Below are positions 34,692-43,948 of a DNA stretch of 64,000 nt, in pieces. Position numbers and translations under genes: made by a program. Numbering within the stretch: position 1 is the stretch's first letter; each line of letters starts with the position of its first letter. The stretch comes from Silvanigrella aquatica (GTDB lineage Bacteria > Bdellovibrionota_B > Oligoflexia > Silvanigrellales > Silvanigrellaceae): contig NZ_CP017834.1 of NCBI RefSeq assembly GCF_001907975.1, positions 2,637,356 to 2,701,355 of the forward strand. The letters are read 5' to 3'. The notes below the pieces were generated by a model. It saw only the letters and a program-made list of their open reading frames with translations. It was not told the DNA's origin and ran no database searches.

Positions 34692-34714
34692 TAAAAATAG
34701 GGTAGACTTTTTTT
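34678..34714 (+). terminator. Rho-independent terminator of the recombinase-like gene
   Basis: An 8-bp stem AGTCTACC/GGTAGACT (34678-34685 with 34701-34708) followed immediately by a T6 run. The left arm lies within the last codons of the gene. Confidence 0.85.
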
Positions 34715-34757
34715 ATTTCTCTTTGAAATTTAAAAGCGCAAACTTCTCGGAATCGAA

Positions 34758-35549
34758 ATGAATCAAAATCTCAGAATTGTTTCCTTAGTACCAAGTTTAA
34801 CAGAAACACTTTGTGATTTTGGTCTAGAAAAAAACATTGTAGGTTGTACAAATTATTGTGTCATTCCTAAAACGTTGCGAAAATCATCGATTTCTATTGG
34901 CGGTACAAAGGATCCTGATCTAAATAAAATTTTATCCTTAATGCCAACCCATATTATTACTAATAAAGAAGAAAATACGGAAGCCATAAGATTAGAGCTA
35001 AAAAAACAGCCTGGTTTTAAAAATATAAAGATTATTGAAACCTTTCCCAAAAATGCAAAGGACGCCATTGCACTTGTCATTGAGCTTGGTGAAATATTTA
35101 AATGCCAAAATTTTACAAACAAATGGACTTTGGAAGCCAATCAAGCTTATGAAAAATGTTTAAAAGAAAGTCATTTAAAAATTAATTATCTTTATTTCAT
35201 TTGGAGAAATCCTTGGATGGTTGCTGGAAATCACACCTATATTTCGGCAATGCTGGAATTGGTAGGATTCCAAAATCTTATGATAACAAAGGAAGATTTA
35301 TCAAGTCGTTACCCAATTATAAATGAAAATAGCGAAATAATAAAAAAACCCCAAATTTTATTTTTTAGTTCTGAACCTTATCCTTTTAAAAAAAGACACG
35401 CCGAAGAGTTTTTAAAAATTTCAAATAAACATCAAGATCATTATTTGCACGTTGATGGACAAAAATTGAGCTGGTATGGAACCCGAACTTTAAAAGGGCT
35501 AAAGTATCTATTGGACTTAAAAAAAGAAGTCTGTCATACAGTAATGTAA
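34758..35549 (+). CDS. BtuF-like helical-backbone metal receptor protein without signal peptide
   Basis: 263 residues of the cobalamin/heme-binding periplasmic protein fold: IVSLVPSLTETLCDFGL, NIVGCTNYCVIP, IGGTKDPDLNKILSLMPTHII and the central long helix. It starts directly with the domain and has no export signal, like cytoplasmic members of this family. No BtuCD-like transporter genes are nearby. It precedes an exported nuclease gene. The ligand is not known; a corrinoid is the family default. Confidence 0.75.
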   Translation: MNQNLRIVSLVPSLTETLCDFGLEKNIVGCTNYCVIPKTLRKSSISIGGTKDPDLNKILSLMPTHIITNKEENTEAIRLELKKQPGFKNIKIIETFPKNAKDAIALVIELGEIFKCQNFTNKWTLEANQAYEKCLKESHLKINYLYFIWRNPWMVAGNHTYISAMLELVGFQNLMITKEDLSSRYPIINENSEIIKKPQILFFSSEPYPFKKRHAEEFLKISNKHQDHYLHVDGQKLSWYGTRTLKGLKYLLDLKKEVCHTVM

Positions 35550-35567
35550 TTGCTAAGGATAATTTTT

Positions 35568-36098
35568 ATGCTCACAAACAATACGCTATCTCTATTTCGG
35601 CATGTTTTTATTTTACAAATTCTGCTCATGTGTTTTCAAATACAAGCCGTAGAAAATCCATCTTATAAAGTCATCAACTGCCATGATGGGGATACCTGCA
35701 AGTTACGCAGCACCGATAATTTGATTTTAAAAATTAGATTGATTGGCATCGATGCCCCTGAGGTCTCTAATCGTAAAAATAAAGACAACCAACAGTATGG
35801 TAAAGAAAGTACAGATTATTTAAATAATCTTATTAAAAATAAAACAGTGCAATTAAAAAATTATGCTTCCGATGCCTACGGTAGAAATCTATCAGAAATC
35901 TTTTTAAATAAAGAAAATATCAATTTAAAAATGATTGAAAATGGGATGGCAGAAGTTTATAAGGGAAAAAAGGAAAAAGAATTTAACATTGATTTTTACA
36001 TAGAAGCAGAAAAAAAAGCGCAGAAAAATAAATTGGGTATATGGTCATTAAAAAACTATCAAAGTCCCAAGGATTATAGAAATTCTCACAAAAATTAA
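35568..36098 (+). CDS. Exported thermonuclease (SNase-like)
   Basis: 176 residues from ATG 35568, with an AAGGA site 8 bases upstream (a TTG at 35550 is in frame without a site). A signal peptide (FILQILLMCFQIQA) precedes a staphylococcal-nuclease domain: HDGDTCKL, LIGIDAPEVSNR and DAYGRNLSEIF carry the metal-binding Asp and the catalytic Arg/Glu/Arg set. It cleaves DNA or RNA outside the cytoplasm. It converges on uvrC with only 4 bases between the two stops. Confidence 0.9.
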   Translation: MLTNNTLSLFRHVFILQILLMCFQIQAVENPSYKVINCHDGDTCKLRSTDNLILKIRLIGIDAPEVSNRKNKDNQQYGKESTDYLNNLIKNKTVQLKNYASDAYGRNLSEIFLNKENINLKMIENGMAEVYKGKKEKEFNIDFYIEAEKKAQKNKLGIWSLKNYQSPKDYRNSHKN

Positions 36099-36102
36099 TT
36101 TA

Positions 36103-38136
36103 TTAATTTTTCATTTCTTTCAATTTATCCACTATTTTTTGAATGATGTTTAAAGGTATTCGTGTTTTTTCTGAAACTTCAGCAAGTGAGAGAGAAAGTA
36201 AATCTTTTAAATTAGGATAGGTCTCAATTAATTTTTTTCTGCGCTTAGCACCTAATCCGTGAACATCTAATAATACCGATTTTATACTTAATTTATCGCG
36301 CCTTTGCCTATGAAATGTAATGGCAAAGCGATGCGCTTCGTCACGCAATTGAGTGACTAATTTAAATTCAGGAGAACCTTGCTTTAATATTTTCGTTTCC
36401 GGTTCTTGCTCAGGTAAAATGTCCCCATTTTCATCTCTTTTAGGAATAACTAATCTTTCAAATGAATTTATAATTTGCGAAGAAGTAAAATTATTTTCAC
36501 CACGAGATTTGGCAATGCCAACAATATTTAATTTTGCTAAACCTAAGGATTTTATGACCCATCCCACTTCACGAATTTGCGGCGTCCCCCCATCAATCAA
36601 AATAAGATCGGGATATTTTGTATGTTCACGATCCTTAAATCGCCTTCTTATCACTTCCCGCAAACTGGCAAAATCATCCGCATTCCCTCCTGTTTCCTTA
36701 ATAATATATTTTTTATAACCACTTTTTAAAGGTTTTGCATTTTTAAATGTAACCTGCGATGCCACTGTTTCAGTTCCATGAAATGTGGAAATATCAAAAC
36801 ACTCAATAAGCATAGGCAGAGATTCTAAATTTAAAAAACTTTGTAATCCCATCATCATATTGTTGCTATTTTCATCCATTTTAATTTGTTCATGGAATTT
36901 ATTTTCAGCATTTTGATTAGAATGGTGGGTTAAATCTTTTAATTTTAAAATTAAATTTTTATTCATATTTGTAATATTTTTTACATATTCTTCTCTTTTG
37001 ACATAAAAAATATCTAAATTGTTACTTTCCTTATTTAAGTTTTGCTGTTTTTGATGTGCTAAAAATTCGTTTACCATTTTTATATGTTCATTTGAGATTA
37101 CATTTTTTGCATTTTCAAATAATATCCCTTCAGGAATTGTTTTATTTTGATAATATTGGCAGATAAAGGAAGTCAATATTCTTTCTTGCTCCCGTTTTTT
37201 ATTATCAATTTCTCCTTCTTCCCCAGGCTCTTCAGTTAAATGTTTTACAATATAAGAATGCCCACCGACAATTTTTCCATCACGTATATTTGTGACATGA
37301 AAAGTAACTAATTCTTCATTCCAATAAGAACCTAAAATATCAACCTCAATATCAACGTCTAAAGTAACGGACTGATTTATTGTTAATCCTTCTAAAGCTT
37401 TTATTTGATCGCGTAATAATGCTGCTTTCTCAAATTTCATTTCATCTGCTGCTCTTAACATTTCGTCTTTAATTTTTTTAGAAATATCTTTGGATTTTGA
37501 ATTTAAAATGGCGATCACATTATTTAAATGTTCCCTATATTCTTCAGTGTTCACAGCAAGTTTACAGGGTCCTAAACAGCGTTTAATATCGTAATAGTTG
37601 CAAGGTCTTGTTACAGTTTTAAAAACCATAGGAGTGCATTTCACAAGAGGAAAAAAACGATTGATAACATTCATCAATTGCATGACCTGTCCACTTAATG
37701 TAAAGGGACCAAAATACAAGCTTCCGTCTTTTTTTCGCTTTCGAACTATGGTAACGCGGGGCCATTTTTCCTGAATATCAATTTTTATATAAGGATAGGC
37801 CTTATCATCCCTTAAAAGAATGTTGTAATTGGGTTGATTGTGCTTAATTAAATTGTTTTCAAGAAGTAAGGACTCATATTCCGTTTCTGTTACGATAATA
37901 TCAAAGTCTGTAATCTTTGCTACCAAGGCTCTGGTTTTTGGGGTATGATTTTCAATACCTGTAAAATAACTTTTGAGTCTTGCATTCAAATTTTTTGCTT
38001 TTCCCACGTAAAGGATTTCACCAGAGAGGTCTTTATGTAAATAGACCCCTGGTTTTTGAGGAACTTGTGAAAGTTTTTCGCGAAGATACTTCAACCGGGT
38101 TAAAGCACCCGTTTTTTGATGAGTCTGTAAATTCAT
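36103..38136 (-). CDS. uvrC: Excinuclease ABC subunit C
   Basis: 677 residues. The N-terminal GIY-YIG nuclease (KPGVYLHKD, ILYVGKAKNLNARL) makes the 3' incision; a UVR motif (DEMKFEKAALLRDQIKAL) at about 222-239 binds UvrB; the UvrC-type RNase H-fold domain (DLILIDGGTPQIRE) makes the 5' incision; C-terminal helix-hairpin-helix motifs (LLDVHGLGAKRRKKL) bind DNA. It acts in nucleotide excision repair with UvrA and UvrB, which are not in this window. Confidence 0.97.
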   Translation of the reverse strand: MNLQTHQKTGALTRLKYLREKLSQVPQKPGVYLHKDLSGEILYVGKAKNLNARLKSYFTGIENHTPKTRALVAKITDFDIIVTETEYESLLLENNLIKHNQPNYNILLRDDKAYPYIKIDIQEKWPRVTIVRKRKKDGSLYFGPFTLSGQVMQLMNVINRFFPLVKCTPMVFKTVTRPCNYYDIKRCLGPCKLAVNTEEYREHLNNVIAILNSKSKDISKKIKDEMLRAADEMKFEKAALLRDQIKALEGLTINQSVTLDVDIEVDILGSYWNEELVTFHVTNIRDGKIVGGHSYIVKHLTEEPGEEGEIDNKKREQERILTSFICQYYQNKTIPEGILFENAKNVISNEHIKMVNEFLAHQKQQNLNKESNNLDIFYVKREEYVKNITNMNKNLILKLKDLTHHSNQNAENKFHEQIKMDENSNNMMMGLQSFLNLESLPMLIECFDISTFHGTETVASQVTFKNAKPLKSGYKKYIIKETGGNADDFASLREVIRRRFKDREHTKYPDLILIDGGTPQIREVGWVIKSLGLAKLNIVGIAKSRGENNFTSSQIINSFERLVIPKRDENGDILPEQEPETKILKQGSPEFKLVTQLRDEAHRFAITFHRQRRDKLSIKSVLLDVHGLGAKRRKKLIETYPNLKDLLSLSLAEVSEKTRIPLNIIQKIVDKLKEMKN

Positions 38137-38271
38137 TAGTGACTTTTCTTTCGTTAAGGTTTATCCCTTTCGGTAAGGATGTAGTCCTACTTTCGCAAGG
38201 CCTTTATACTATTCCACAAGGAAGAAGGCGTTTGCTGGCCTTTCATTAATCCCTATATAGGACTTTTAGCT

Positions 38272-39408
38272 GTGACTGAACCTACTAAACTATCGATTAA
38301 CACTGATGCCTTTATCTATGCCATAAACCAAGCATTTGAAGCACGATCCAAAGCAAATGGGGATTTTAACTCCCATCTCAGATATGAACCCTTTTTGACA
38401 AAAACCTGGATCCTACCAAAAACATTAGATTTTAACTCCTTTAAAAGCTTACTTTTAGAAATCATATCTCACCATTTCAAGGTGTTACCAAATTTTCAGC
38501 GCAATGAAGCTGTGGATATCGAAAATATCTCGTGGTTTTCTCACTCTATTGCTACCCTGTTCGCCGATTTAGACTATTTGCTTTTAAGTTTTACCGGCAA
38601 TAAACTTCCTAGTTTACCAGGAAACAGTATTCCTAAAGCGGTTTCTAGTAAAAATATTATTTTAGCAATTCAAAAATATTCGGATTATCTAAATAATAAA
38701 TCTGAAGAAAATATGAATGAACCTTTTTCACTGTTACCTTTAAAATCAGAAACAAATGAATCACTAGATCATACATACGTTCAAGAAGTTTGGAGTCTTA
38801 TTGCTTCTTTTACGAAAAAAACATTTGGTTCTTATTTTGAATTAGTTCAAGCTTATGTTCTATGGAAATATTCCACTAAAGAAACACAAGAAGAAGTCAT
38901 TGATTGGAATGTACGTCCCCCATGCGGCGCTGCTTATCACAAACAATTTAAAGAAATGTTTGATCGTGAAAGAGAAGAACGCTTTGCAAAACGTAACGAA
39001 AGAAACAAAAAAAATCATTCCGATAATCAAAAAAATGATTTTAAATCTGGTGATAAAAAACATTCTCAACCTAAATACAAACATAAAAGCGAAGAAAATA
39101 TCGCACCTATTCATAAAGAAAAACACCATAAAGACGAAAACAAACCTGCTCCAAAAAGCAGTCACTTTACGCAAAATATATCTTCAATAGATCAAAAACA
39201 ACAACAAAATATTGAAGAAGCTCTTGATGAAGCTCGTAAAGCAATTCAAAAATTAATGAAAAATAATAATGCAAATGAAATTCATTTAGCCCCCCAAAAT
39301 TCGTTTGTGCGTAGAGAACAACACTCCCTCATTACGGAAGCCGGATTTGACACAGAAAGCCTCGGCGAAGCAAAAAGCCGCCATGTTTGCGTAAAACGCA
39401 AAGCTTAA
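38272..39408 (+). CDS. Protein of unknown function with a Lys/His-rich disordered linker
   Basis: 378 residues starting at GTG 38272 (AGGA about 10 bases upstream). The first 230 residues look like a helical folded domain (FNSFKSLLLEIISHHFKVL, YVQEVWSLIASFTKKTFG). Residues about 235-310 are a highly charged, Lys-, His- and Asn-rich linker. The end (FVRREQHSLITEAGFDTESL) is conserved-looking. No signal peptide. Basic content suggests nucleic-acid contact. Family not recognised. Confidence 0.65.
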   Translation: MTEPTKLSINTDAFIYAINQAFEARSKANGDFNSHLRYEPFLTKTWILPKTLDFNSFKSLLLEIISHHFKVLPNFQRNEAVDIENISWFSHSIATLFADLDYLLLSFTGNKLPSLPGNSIPKAVSSKNIILAIQKYSDYLNNKSEENMNEPFSLLPLKSETNESLDHTYVQEVWSLIASFTKKTFGSYFELVQAYVLWKYSTKETQEEVIDWNVRPPCGAAYHKQFKEMFDREREERFAKRNERNKKNHSDNQKNDFKSGDKKHSQPKYKHKSEENIAPIHKEKHHKDENKPAPKSSHFTQNISSIDQKQQQNIEEALDEARKAIQKLMKNNNANEIHLAPQNSFVRREQHSLITEAGFDTESLGEAKSRHVCVKRKA

Positions 39409-39459
39409 TTACTTTCCGCAATAATTCTCTTGACTTGACGCCAAGAATTTCCCGAGCAT

Positions 39460-39487
39460 TTGACACCCTATCTAGAATTAGTAATCT
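39460..39487 (+). promoter_or_regulatory. Candidate sigma-70 promoter for etfBA
   Basis: TTGACA at 39460-39465, 16 bases, then TAATCT at 39482-39487, about 60 bases before the etfB start. The -35 box is perfect; the -10 box is only a partial match. Confidence 0.35.
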
Positions 39488-39549
39488 GATTCTGACTTAG
39501 TGGTGTTTTTTTATTTGATTAACAATCAATCCTTCTCTGGAGGACTAAA

Positions 39550-40329
39550 GTGAAAATTCTTGTTCTTGCAAAACACGTTCCAGATACAGAAACAGTTGTA
39601 AAAATTTCCTCTGGTGGCAAATCAATCGATGAAGCAGATTTCAAGTACATGGTGAACCCCTGTGATGAATATGCTATGGAAGAAGCCATTCGCACTCAAG
39701 AAAAATTTAAAGGCGAAAGCATAGTTGTGAGCGTAGGCCCTTCTCGCGCTCAAGAAACCATTCGCAAAGCACTGGCCATGGGAATGGATCGCGGCGTTTG
39801 GATTAATACCGAAGGCTTTTCAGGAGCACTTGACTCCTATTCCGTTGCACTTGCCATTTCAAAAGTGGTGGCAGAAGAAAAACCAGACGTCATTTTTGCA
39901 GGTCTCAATACAACAGATGAAGGCGCAGGAAATGTCGGACCTATGGTCGCCGAATTTGCTGGAATTCCAAGTTTAATAAATATTTCAAAAATAGAATGGC
40001 AAAACGAAGGAAAATCGTTACGTGGAGAGCGTGATGTTGAAGGTGGTATTGTTGAAGTCTATGAAGCACAGCTTCCTTTATTAATCGCACCTCATCAAAA
40101 TTTAAACGATCCTCGTTTTCCTTCTCTTCCTGGAATTATGAAAGCCAAAAAGAAACCTATTGCGGAAAAGAAGGCAGCCGATCTCATCACCGAAAAACCT
40201 GTAGTAGAAATCAGAAATTACAAACTCCCCCCAGAAAAAGCTCCTGGAAAAATATTTAAAGGCAAACCTGTTGAGGAAATGGTTACTGAAGTTGTGAAAT
40301 TATTGCGCTCCGAAGCTAAAGTCATATAA
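39550..40329 (+). CDS. etfB: Electron transfer flavoprotein, beta subunit
   Basis: 259 residues from GTG 39550, preceded by GGAGGA. EtfB binds AMP structurally and, with EtfA, passes electrons from acyl-CoA dehydrogenases to ETF:quinone oxidoreductase. Family signatures: MKILVLAKHVPDTE, the MVNPCDEYAMEEA segment, and DVIFAGLNTTDEGAGNVGPMVAEFAGIP. The C-terminal extension wraps around EtfA. It is followed after 15 bases by etfA. Confidence 0.96.
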   Translation: MKILVLAKHVPDTETVVKISSGGKSIDEADFKYMVNPCDEYAMEEAIRTQEKFKGESIVVSVGPSRAQETIRKALAMGMDRGVWINTEGFSGALDSYSVALAISKVVAEEKPDVIFAGLNTTDEGAGNVGPMVAEFAGIPSLINISKIEWQNEGKSLRGERDVEGGIVEVYEAQLPLLIAPHQNLNDPRFPSLPGIMKAKKKPIAEKKAADLITEKPVVEIRNYKLPPEKAPGKIFKGKPVEEMVTEVVKLLRSEAKVI

Positions 40330-40344
40330 AAAGAGGTCACTCCT

Positions 40345-41328
40345 ATGTCTCATAAAATCCTTGTTTACGCAGAAGTTAGAAATGGGAAGTTAAAATCAAC
40401 CACGGGCGAAACTCTTGCCGAAGCACGCAAAATGATGGGCGGCAAGACAGAAAACATTCACGCTGTGTTGCTTGGTGAAGGATGCGAACAACACGCCAAG
40501 ACCGTAGCCACTTTTGGCGCTTCCAAAATTTACGTTGTCGATGCTCCTGAAACAAATACTTATCAGGGTGAACCTACGCTTCAGGCTCTCGATCAAATCA
40601 TCAAAAAAAATGGCTATACCGTTGTGGTAGGTCCCGGATCCCCGACAGGAAGAGCTTTTTTTCCGCATTTGGCAATACGCAATAAGGGAGCCATGCTCAC
40701 CGATGTGCTTTCGTTTTCCTTGGATGGCGAAACTGTGGTTGCCGAAATGGCAATGTATTTAGGTAAATGCTTAAAACAAGCGGCTTCAAATGCTTCTGTT
40801 ACTTTTATCACTTTGCGGCCTAACGTCCGCCCTTCTGAAGTGGCAGACGCCAATGCGCAACCTCATGTCGAAAAATTCAGCTGTAATTTTGATAAATCTA
40901 AAATGACAGCCAAAGTCGTTGAAGTACGTAAGGGCAACAGCGAACGCCCCGACTTAACCGAAGCCAGCATTATTGTTTCCGGCGGCCGCGCGATTGGAAG
41001 CAAAGATAACTTCAAAATTCTTTTTGAATGTGCAGACGTCGTCCATGGCTCCGTAGGCGCGTCCCGTGCCGCTGTGGACTCAGGTTATGCTCCCTACGAT
41101 ATGCAGGTCGGGCAAACAGGAAAAACCGTCAACCCCGGCCTCTATGTGGCTTGTGGCATTTCTGGATCCATTCAACATCTATCTGGTATGCGCACCTCAA
41201 AATGTATTGTGGCTATTAATACTGATGGCGATGCCCCCATTTTCCAAAAAGCAGATTACGGAATTGTTGCCGATCTGTTCCAAGCGGTTCCTATTCTTAC
41301 AAGGGAATTAAAGAAGATGACGGAATAA
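40345..41328 (+). CDS. etfA: Electron transfer flavoprotein, alpha subunit
   Basis: 327 residues. The C-terminal FAD-binding domain is clear: IIVSGGRAIGSKDNF, GASRAAVDSGYAP, QVGQTGKTVNPGLYVACGISG, and IVAINTDGDAPIFQKADYGIV. It forms the heterodimer with EtfB and carries the redox FAD. The gene ends 125 bases before rplK, a position where secE-nusG is found in many bacteria. Confidence 0.96.
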   Translation: MSHKILVYAEVRNGKLKSTTGETLAEARKMMGGKTENIHAVLLGEGCEQHAKTVATFGASKIYVVDAPETNTYQGEPTLQALDQIIKKNGYTVVVGPGSPTGRAFFPHLAIRNKGAMLTDVLSFSLDGETVVAEMAMYLGKCLKQAASNASVTFITLRPNVRPSEVADANAQPHVEKFSCNFDKSKMTAKVVEVRKGNSERPDLTEASIIVSGGRAIGSKDNFKILFECADVVHGSVGASRAAVDSGYAPYDMQVGQTGKTVNPGLYVACGISGSIQHLSGMRTSKCIVAINTDGDAPIFQKADYGIVADLFQAVPILTRELKKMTE

Positions 41329-41453
41329 GGTATTACCTCCTAATTCTCTTCCTTTTTCCTTGCAAGTCCTAAAAATATGTATTATCGGTTTGCACTCACG
41401 CCCAAAGCGCACCTTTTTTTGGGTTGATTGTTATATTTTATGAGGAAATTACA

Positions 41454-41879
41454 ATGGCAAAAAAAATCACAGGGCTTATTAAGCTCCAGATCAAAGGCGC
41501 TCAAGCAACGGCAGCGCCACCTGTTGGTCCAGCACTTGGCCAACGTGGTGTAAACATTGCAATGTTTGTTAAAGAATTCAACGCTCGTACACAAAAACAA
41601 CCAGGCGTTGTACTTCCTACAGTCATTACAGTTTACTCTGACAAGTCTTTCACATTTATCACAAAGACGCCTCCTGCAAGCGTTTTGCTTAAGCAAGCAG
41701 CTAAAATTGAATCTGCAAGCAAAACTCCAGGAAAAGCAACTGCGGGTTCTGTAACTGAAAAACAAGTTGAAGAAATTGCGAAAATTAAGCTTCCTGACTT
41801 GAACTGCTACGACATTGATGCTGCTAAGAAGCTTATCAAAGGTTCTGCTCGTTCCATGGGTCTTGAAGTCACAGCTTAA
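41454..41879 (+). CDS. rplK: 50S ribosomal protein L11
   Basis: 141 residues, standard length. It forms the GTPase-associated centre stalk base with L10/L12. Sequence: [34 protein letters not shown], and the C-terminal rRNA-binding domain ending MGLEV. I start at ATG 41454 after GAGGAAA; the frame opens 10 codons earlier without a site. First gene of the rplKAJL-rpoBC cluster here. Confidence 0.97.
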   Translation: MAKKITGLIKLQIKGAQATAAPPVGPALGQRGVNIAMFVKEFNARTQKQPGVVLPTVITVYSDKSFTFITKTPPASVLLKQAAKIESASKTPGKATAGSVTEKQVEEIAKIKLPDLNCYDIDAAKKLIKGSARSMGLEVTA

Positions 41880-41930
41880 ATTTTTAGAGGGAGGCCTTAA
41901 CCGGCCGATTTACCTCAAAGGAAAATCATT

Positions 41931-42629
41931 ATGGCAAAGAAAATTAGCAAAAAATTAAAAGCAGCTAGCGAAAAAGTAAATCCTAGCAAGTCTTACAATC
42001 TTTCTGAAGCAAGCCAGCTTTTGAAAGAAATCTCCTATGCAAAATTCGACGAAACTGTTGAAGTTGCAATGAACCTTGGCGTTGACCCTCGTCACGCCGA
42101 TCAAAACGTCCGCGGCGCGGTTGTTCTTCCTCATGGCCTTGGCAAAAAGGTGCGCGTTTTAGTATTTGCTAAGGGCGAAAAAATCCGCGAAGCAGAAGAA
42201 GCAGGCGCTGATTACGTTGGCGGCGAAGATCTCGCTCAAAAAATTCAAGGCGGATGGCTCGACTTCGAAGCAGCCATTGCAACTCCAGACATGATGGGCG
42301 TTGTGGGTCGTCTTGGACGTATTCTTGCTCCACGTGGACTTATGCCAAACCCAAAAGTAGGCACAGTGACACAAGATCTTAAAAATGCTGTTAAAGAAGC
42401 AAAAGCAGGCCGCGTTGAATTCAAGGTAAATAAAGCCGGAATTATTCAAGCTCCTGTTGGAAAAGTTTCTTTTGATGCTCAAAAAATTGAAGAAAATACA
42501 AAAGCATTTATCGACGCCATTGTGAAAGCAAAACCTGCTGCCGCAAAAGGAACATATATCAACTCTGTATATGTAAGCTCTACAATGAGCCCTTCCGTTC
42601 GCATCGATGCTGCTGAATACAAAGTTTAA
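41931..42629 (+). CDS. rplA: 50S ribosomal protein L1
   Basis: 232 residues. It forms the L1 stalk that handles the exiting tRNA, and in many bacteria it represses its own operon. Signatures: [49 protein letters not shown]. It follows rplK after 51 bases with an AAAGGAAA site. Normal length. Confidence 0.97.
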   Translation: MAKKISKKLKAASEKVNPSKSYNLSEASQLLKEISYAKFDETVEVAMNLGVDPRHADQNVRGAVVLPHGLGKKVRVLVFAKGEKIREAEEAGADYVGGEDLAQKIQGGWLDFEAAIATPDMMGVVGRLGRILAPRGLMPNPKVGTVTQDLKNAVKEAKAGRVEFKVNKAGIIQAPVGKVSFDAQKIEENTKAFIDAIVKAKPAAAKGTYINSVYVSSTMSPSVRIDAAEYKV

Positions 42630-42639
42630 TTTTTGTTTC

Positions 42640-42777
42640 GTAAGGGTCTCAGACTGCTGGTCGTGCGGCAAATTTTGCCACATATAAACCCCGCATAGAC
42701 TTTGGCCCCTGCGGTTTATCAACCTCGTATTTCCATTTTGCCTGTGGGAATGCGAATAACTTAGGGGAGGCATTCTC
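42640..42777 (+). promoter_or_regulatory. Ribosomal protein L10 leader RNA
   Basis: The roughly 150-base rplA-rplJ gap is GC-richer than nearby spacers and carries sequence typical of L10 leaders (GTCTCAGACTGCTGG..., TTTGCC, and later pairing segments). In this RNA family the L10-L12 complex binds and represses rplJL translation. It ends in the GGGGAGG ribosome site of rplJ. The assignment rests on position and sequence by eye. Confidence 0.65.
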
Positions 42778-43296
42778 TTGGATCGTAACGCTAAACTCCA
42801 GTGGCGCGAAAGTGTTGTTCAAGCACTCGACAAATCTGGTGCTGTGTTCCTAGCTAATTACTCAGGAATGACAGTTGAAGAGCTTACAGCTATGCGCCGT
42901 GAACTCAAAGCAGTTAATGCGGACTTCCATGTAGTAAAAAACACAATTGCCCAAAAAGCTGTTGAAGGAAGAGACGAAAACGTCATTTCTTCACTCTTCA
43001 AAGGCCAAACAGGTGTTGTTTTTGCTTATGGCGACGCTGCTGCTGCTGCAAAAGTATTTGCTGAATCCGCAAAGAAATTTGAGAAACTCAAAGTTGTTGG
43101 TGGTTATATGGAGAAATCCTTATTAACTCCTGCATCTGTTGAAAAACTCGCTTCTTTACCTTCACGCGAAGTGCTTCTTGGTCAACTTATCGGTACAATG
43201 GTGGCACCACACCGTGGTCTTCTCAACGTACTCAATGGCGTGCCTAGAAACTTGGTACAAGTTCTTAATGCCATTAAGGATAAGAAGGCTGGCTAA
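42778..43296 (+). CDS. rplJ: 50S ribosomal protein L10
   Basis: 172 residues beginning at a TTG with a strong GGGGAGG site 7 bases upstream. It anchors L7/L12 dimers on the ribosome through its C-terminal helix. Signatures: VFLANYSGMTVEELTAMRREL, VVKNTIAQKAVEG. Standard length. The TTG start may keep its synthesis low relative to rplL. Confidence 0.96.
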   Translation: MDRNAKLQWRESVVQALDKSGAVFLANYSGMTVEELTAMRRELKAVNADFHVVKNTIAQKAVEGRDENVISSLFKGQTGVVFAYGDAAAAAKVFAESAKKFEKLKVVGGYMEKSLLTPASVEKLASLPSREVLLGQLIGTMVAPHRGLLNVLNGVPRNLVQVLNAIKDKKAG

Positions 43297-43377
43297 CAAC
43301 AATCGCCAGATTGCGTTTTTATTTTGTGTTTAATCTACTAGTTTCGCTATGAAACTTAAATTTTAAAAGGGCTTACA

Positions 43378-43752
43378 ATGTCTACTATTACTAAAGAACA
43401 ATTCATTTCCTACATCGAAAACCTTACTCTTATTCAAGCTGCTGAGCTTGTTAAAGAACTCGAAGACAAGTTTGGCGTATCCGCAGCAGCTCCTGTTGCT
43501 ATGATGGCTGCAGCTCCTGCAGCAGCAGCAGCAGCTGAACAAACTGAATTCGAAGTTATTCTTAAAGCTTCTGGCGACAAAAAACTTGACGTTATTAAGG
43601 AAGTTCGCGCAATTACAGGTCTTGGTCTTAAAGAAGCGAAAGACCTCGTTGAAGGCGCTCCTAAATCCCTTAAGGCTGGCGTTACTAAAGCTGAATCTGA
43701 AGAAATTAAGAAAAAGCTTACAGCAGTTGGCGCAACTATCGAAGTTAAGTAA
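43378..43752 (+). CDS. rplL: 50S ribosomal protein L7/L12
   Basis: 124 residues. N-terminal dimerisation helix pair ([17 protein letters not shown]), an Ala/Pro hinge, and the C-terminal factor-binding domain ([36 protein letters not shown]). It recruits translational GTPases. The AGGG site lies close before the ATG. Confidence 0.97.
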   Translation: MSTITKEQFISYIENLTLIQAAELVKELEDKFGVSAAAPVAMMAAAPAAAAAAEQTEFEVILKASGDKKLDVIKEVRAITGLGLKEAKDLVEGAPKSLKAGVTKAESEEIKKKLTAVGATIEVK

Positions 43753-43790
43753 TATTGATAACTTCAATGTTTTCGCAGTCTTATTAGCTT

Positions 43791-43833
43791 AAGAGTCAAG
43801 CTATTGAACATTTCGTTCTATGGCTTGACTTTT
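43791..43833 (+). terminator. Long hairpin between rplL and rpoB (attenuator or RNase processing site)
   Basis: AGTCAAGC at 43794-43801 pairs with 43823-43830, and the stem continues inward through GAAC/GTTC with one mismatch and one G-T pair, about 16 bp in all with an ATTTC loop. The downstream T-stretch is short. In E. coli the same gap holds a partial terminator and an RNase III site that lower rpoBC relative to rplL; I infer a similar role. Confidence 0.65.
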
Positions 43834-43948
43834 GCTGTTGTGCAAATATTGTGTGCTGTGCTCCCATATGGTATGCCCTATGGATGCACACCACAATCTC
43901 AGCACAACTTACATTTGTATCCTTTCTTTCTTACGCAGAGGACTCAAT

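Noticed and set aside
41360-41385. TTGCAA...TATTAT as a promoter for rplK
   Set aside because: The spacing is 14 bases, too short for a normal sigma-70 promoter.
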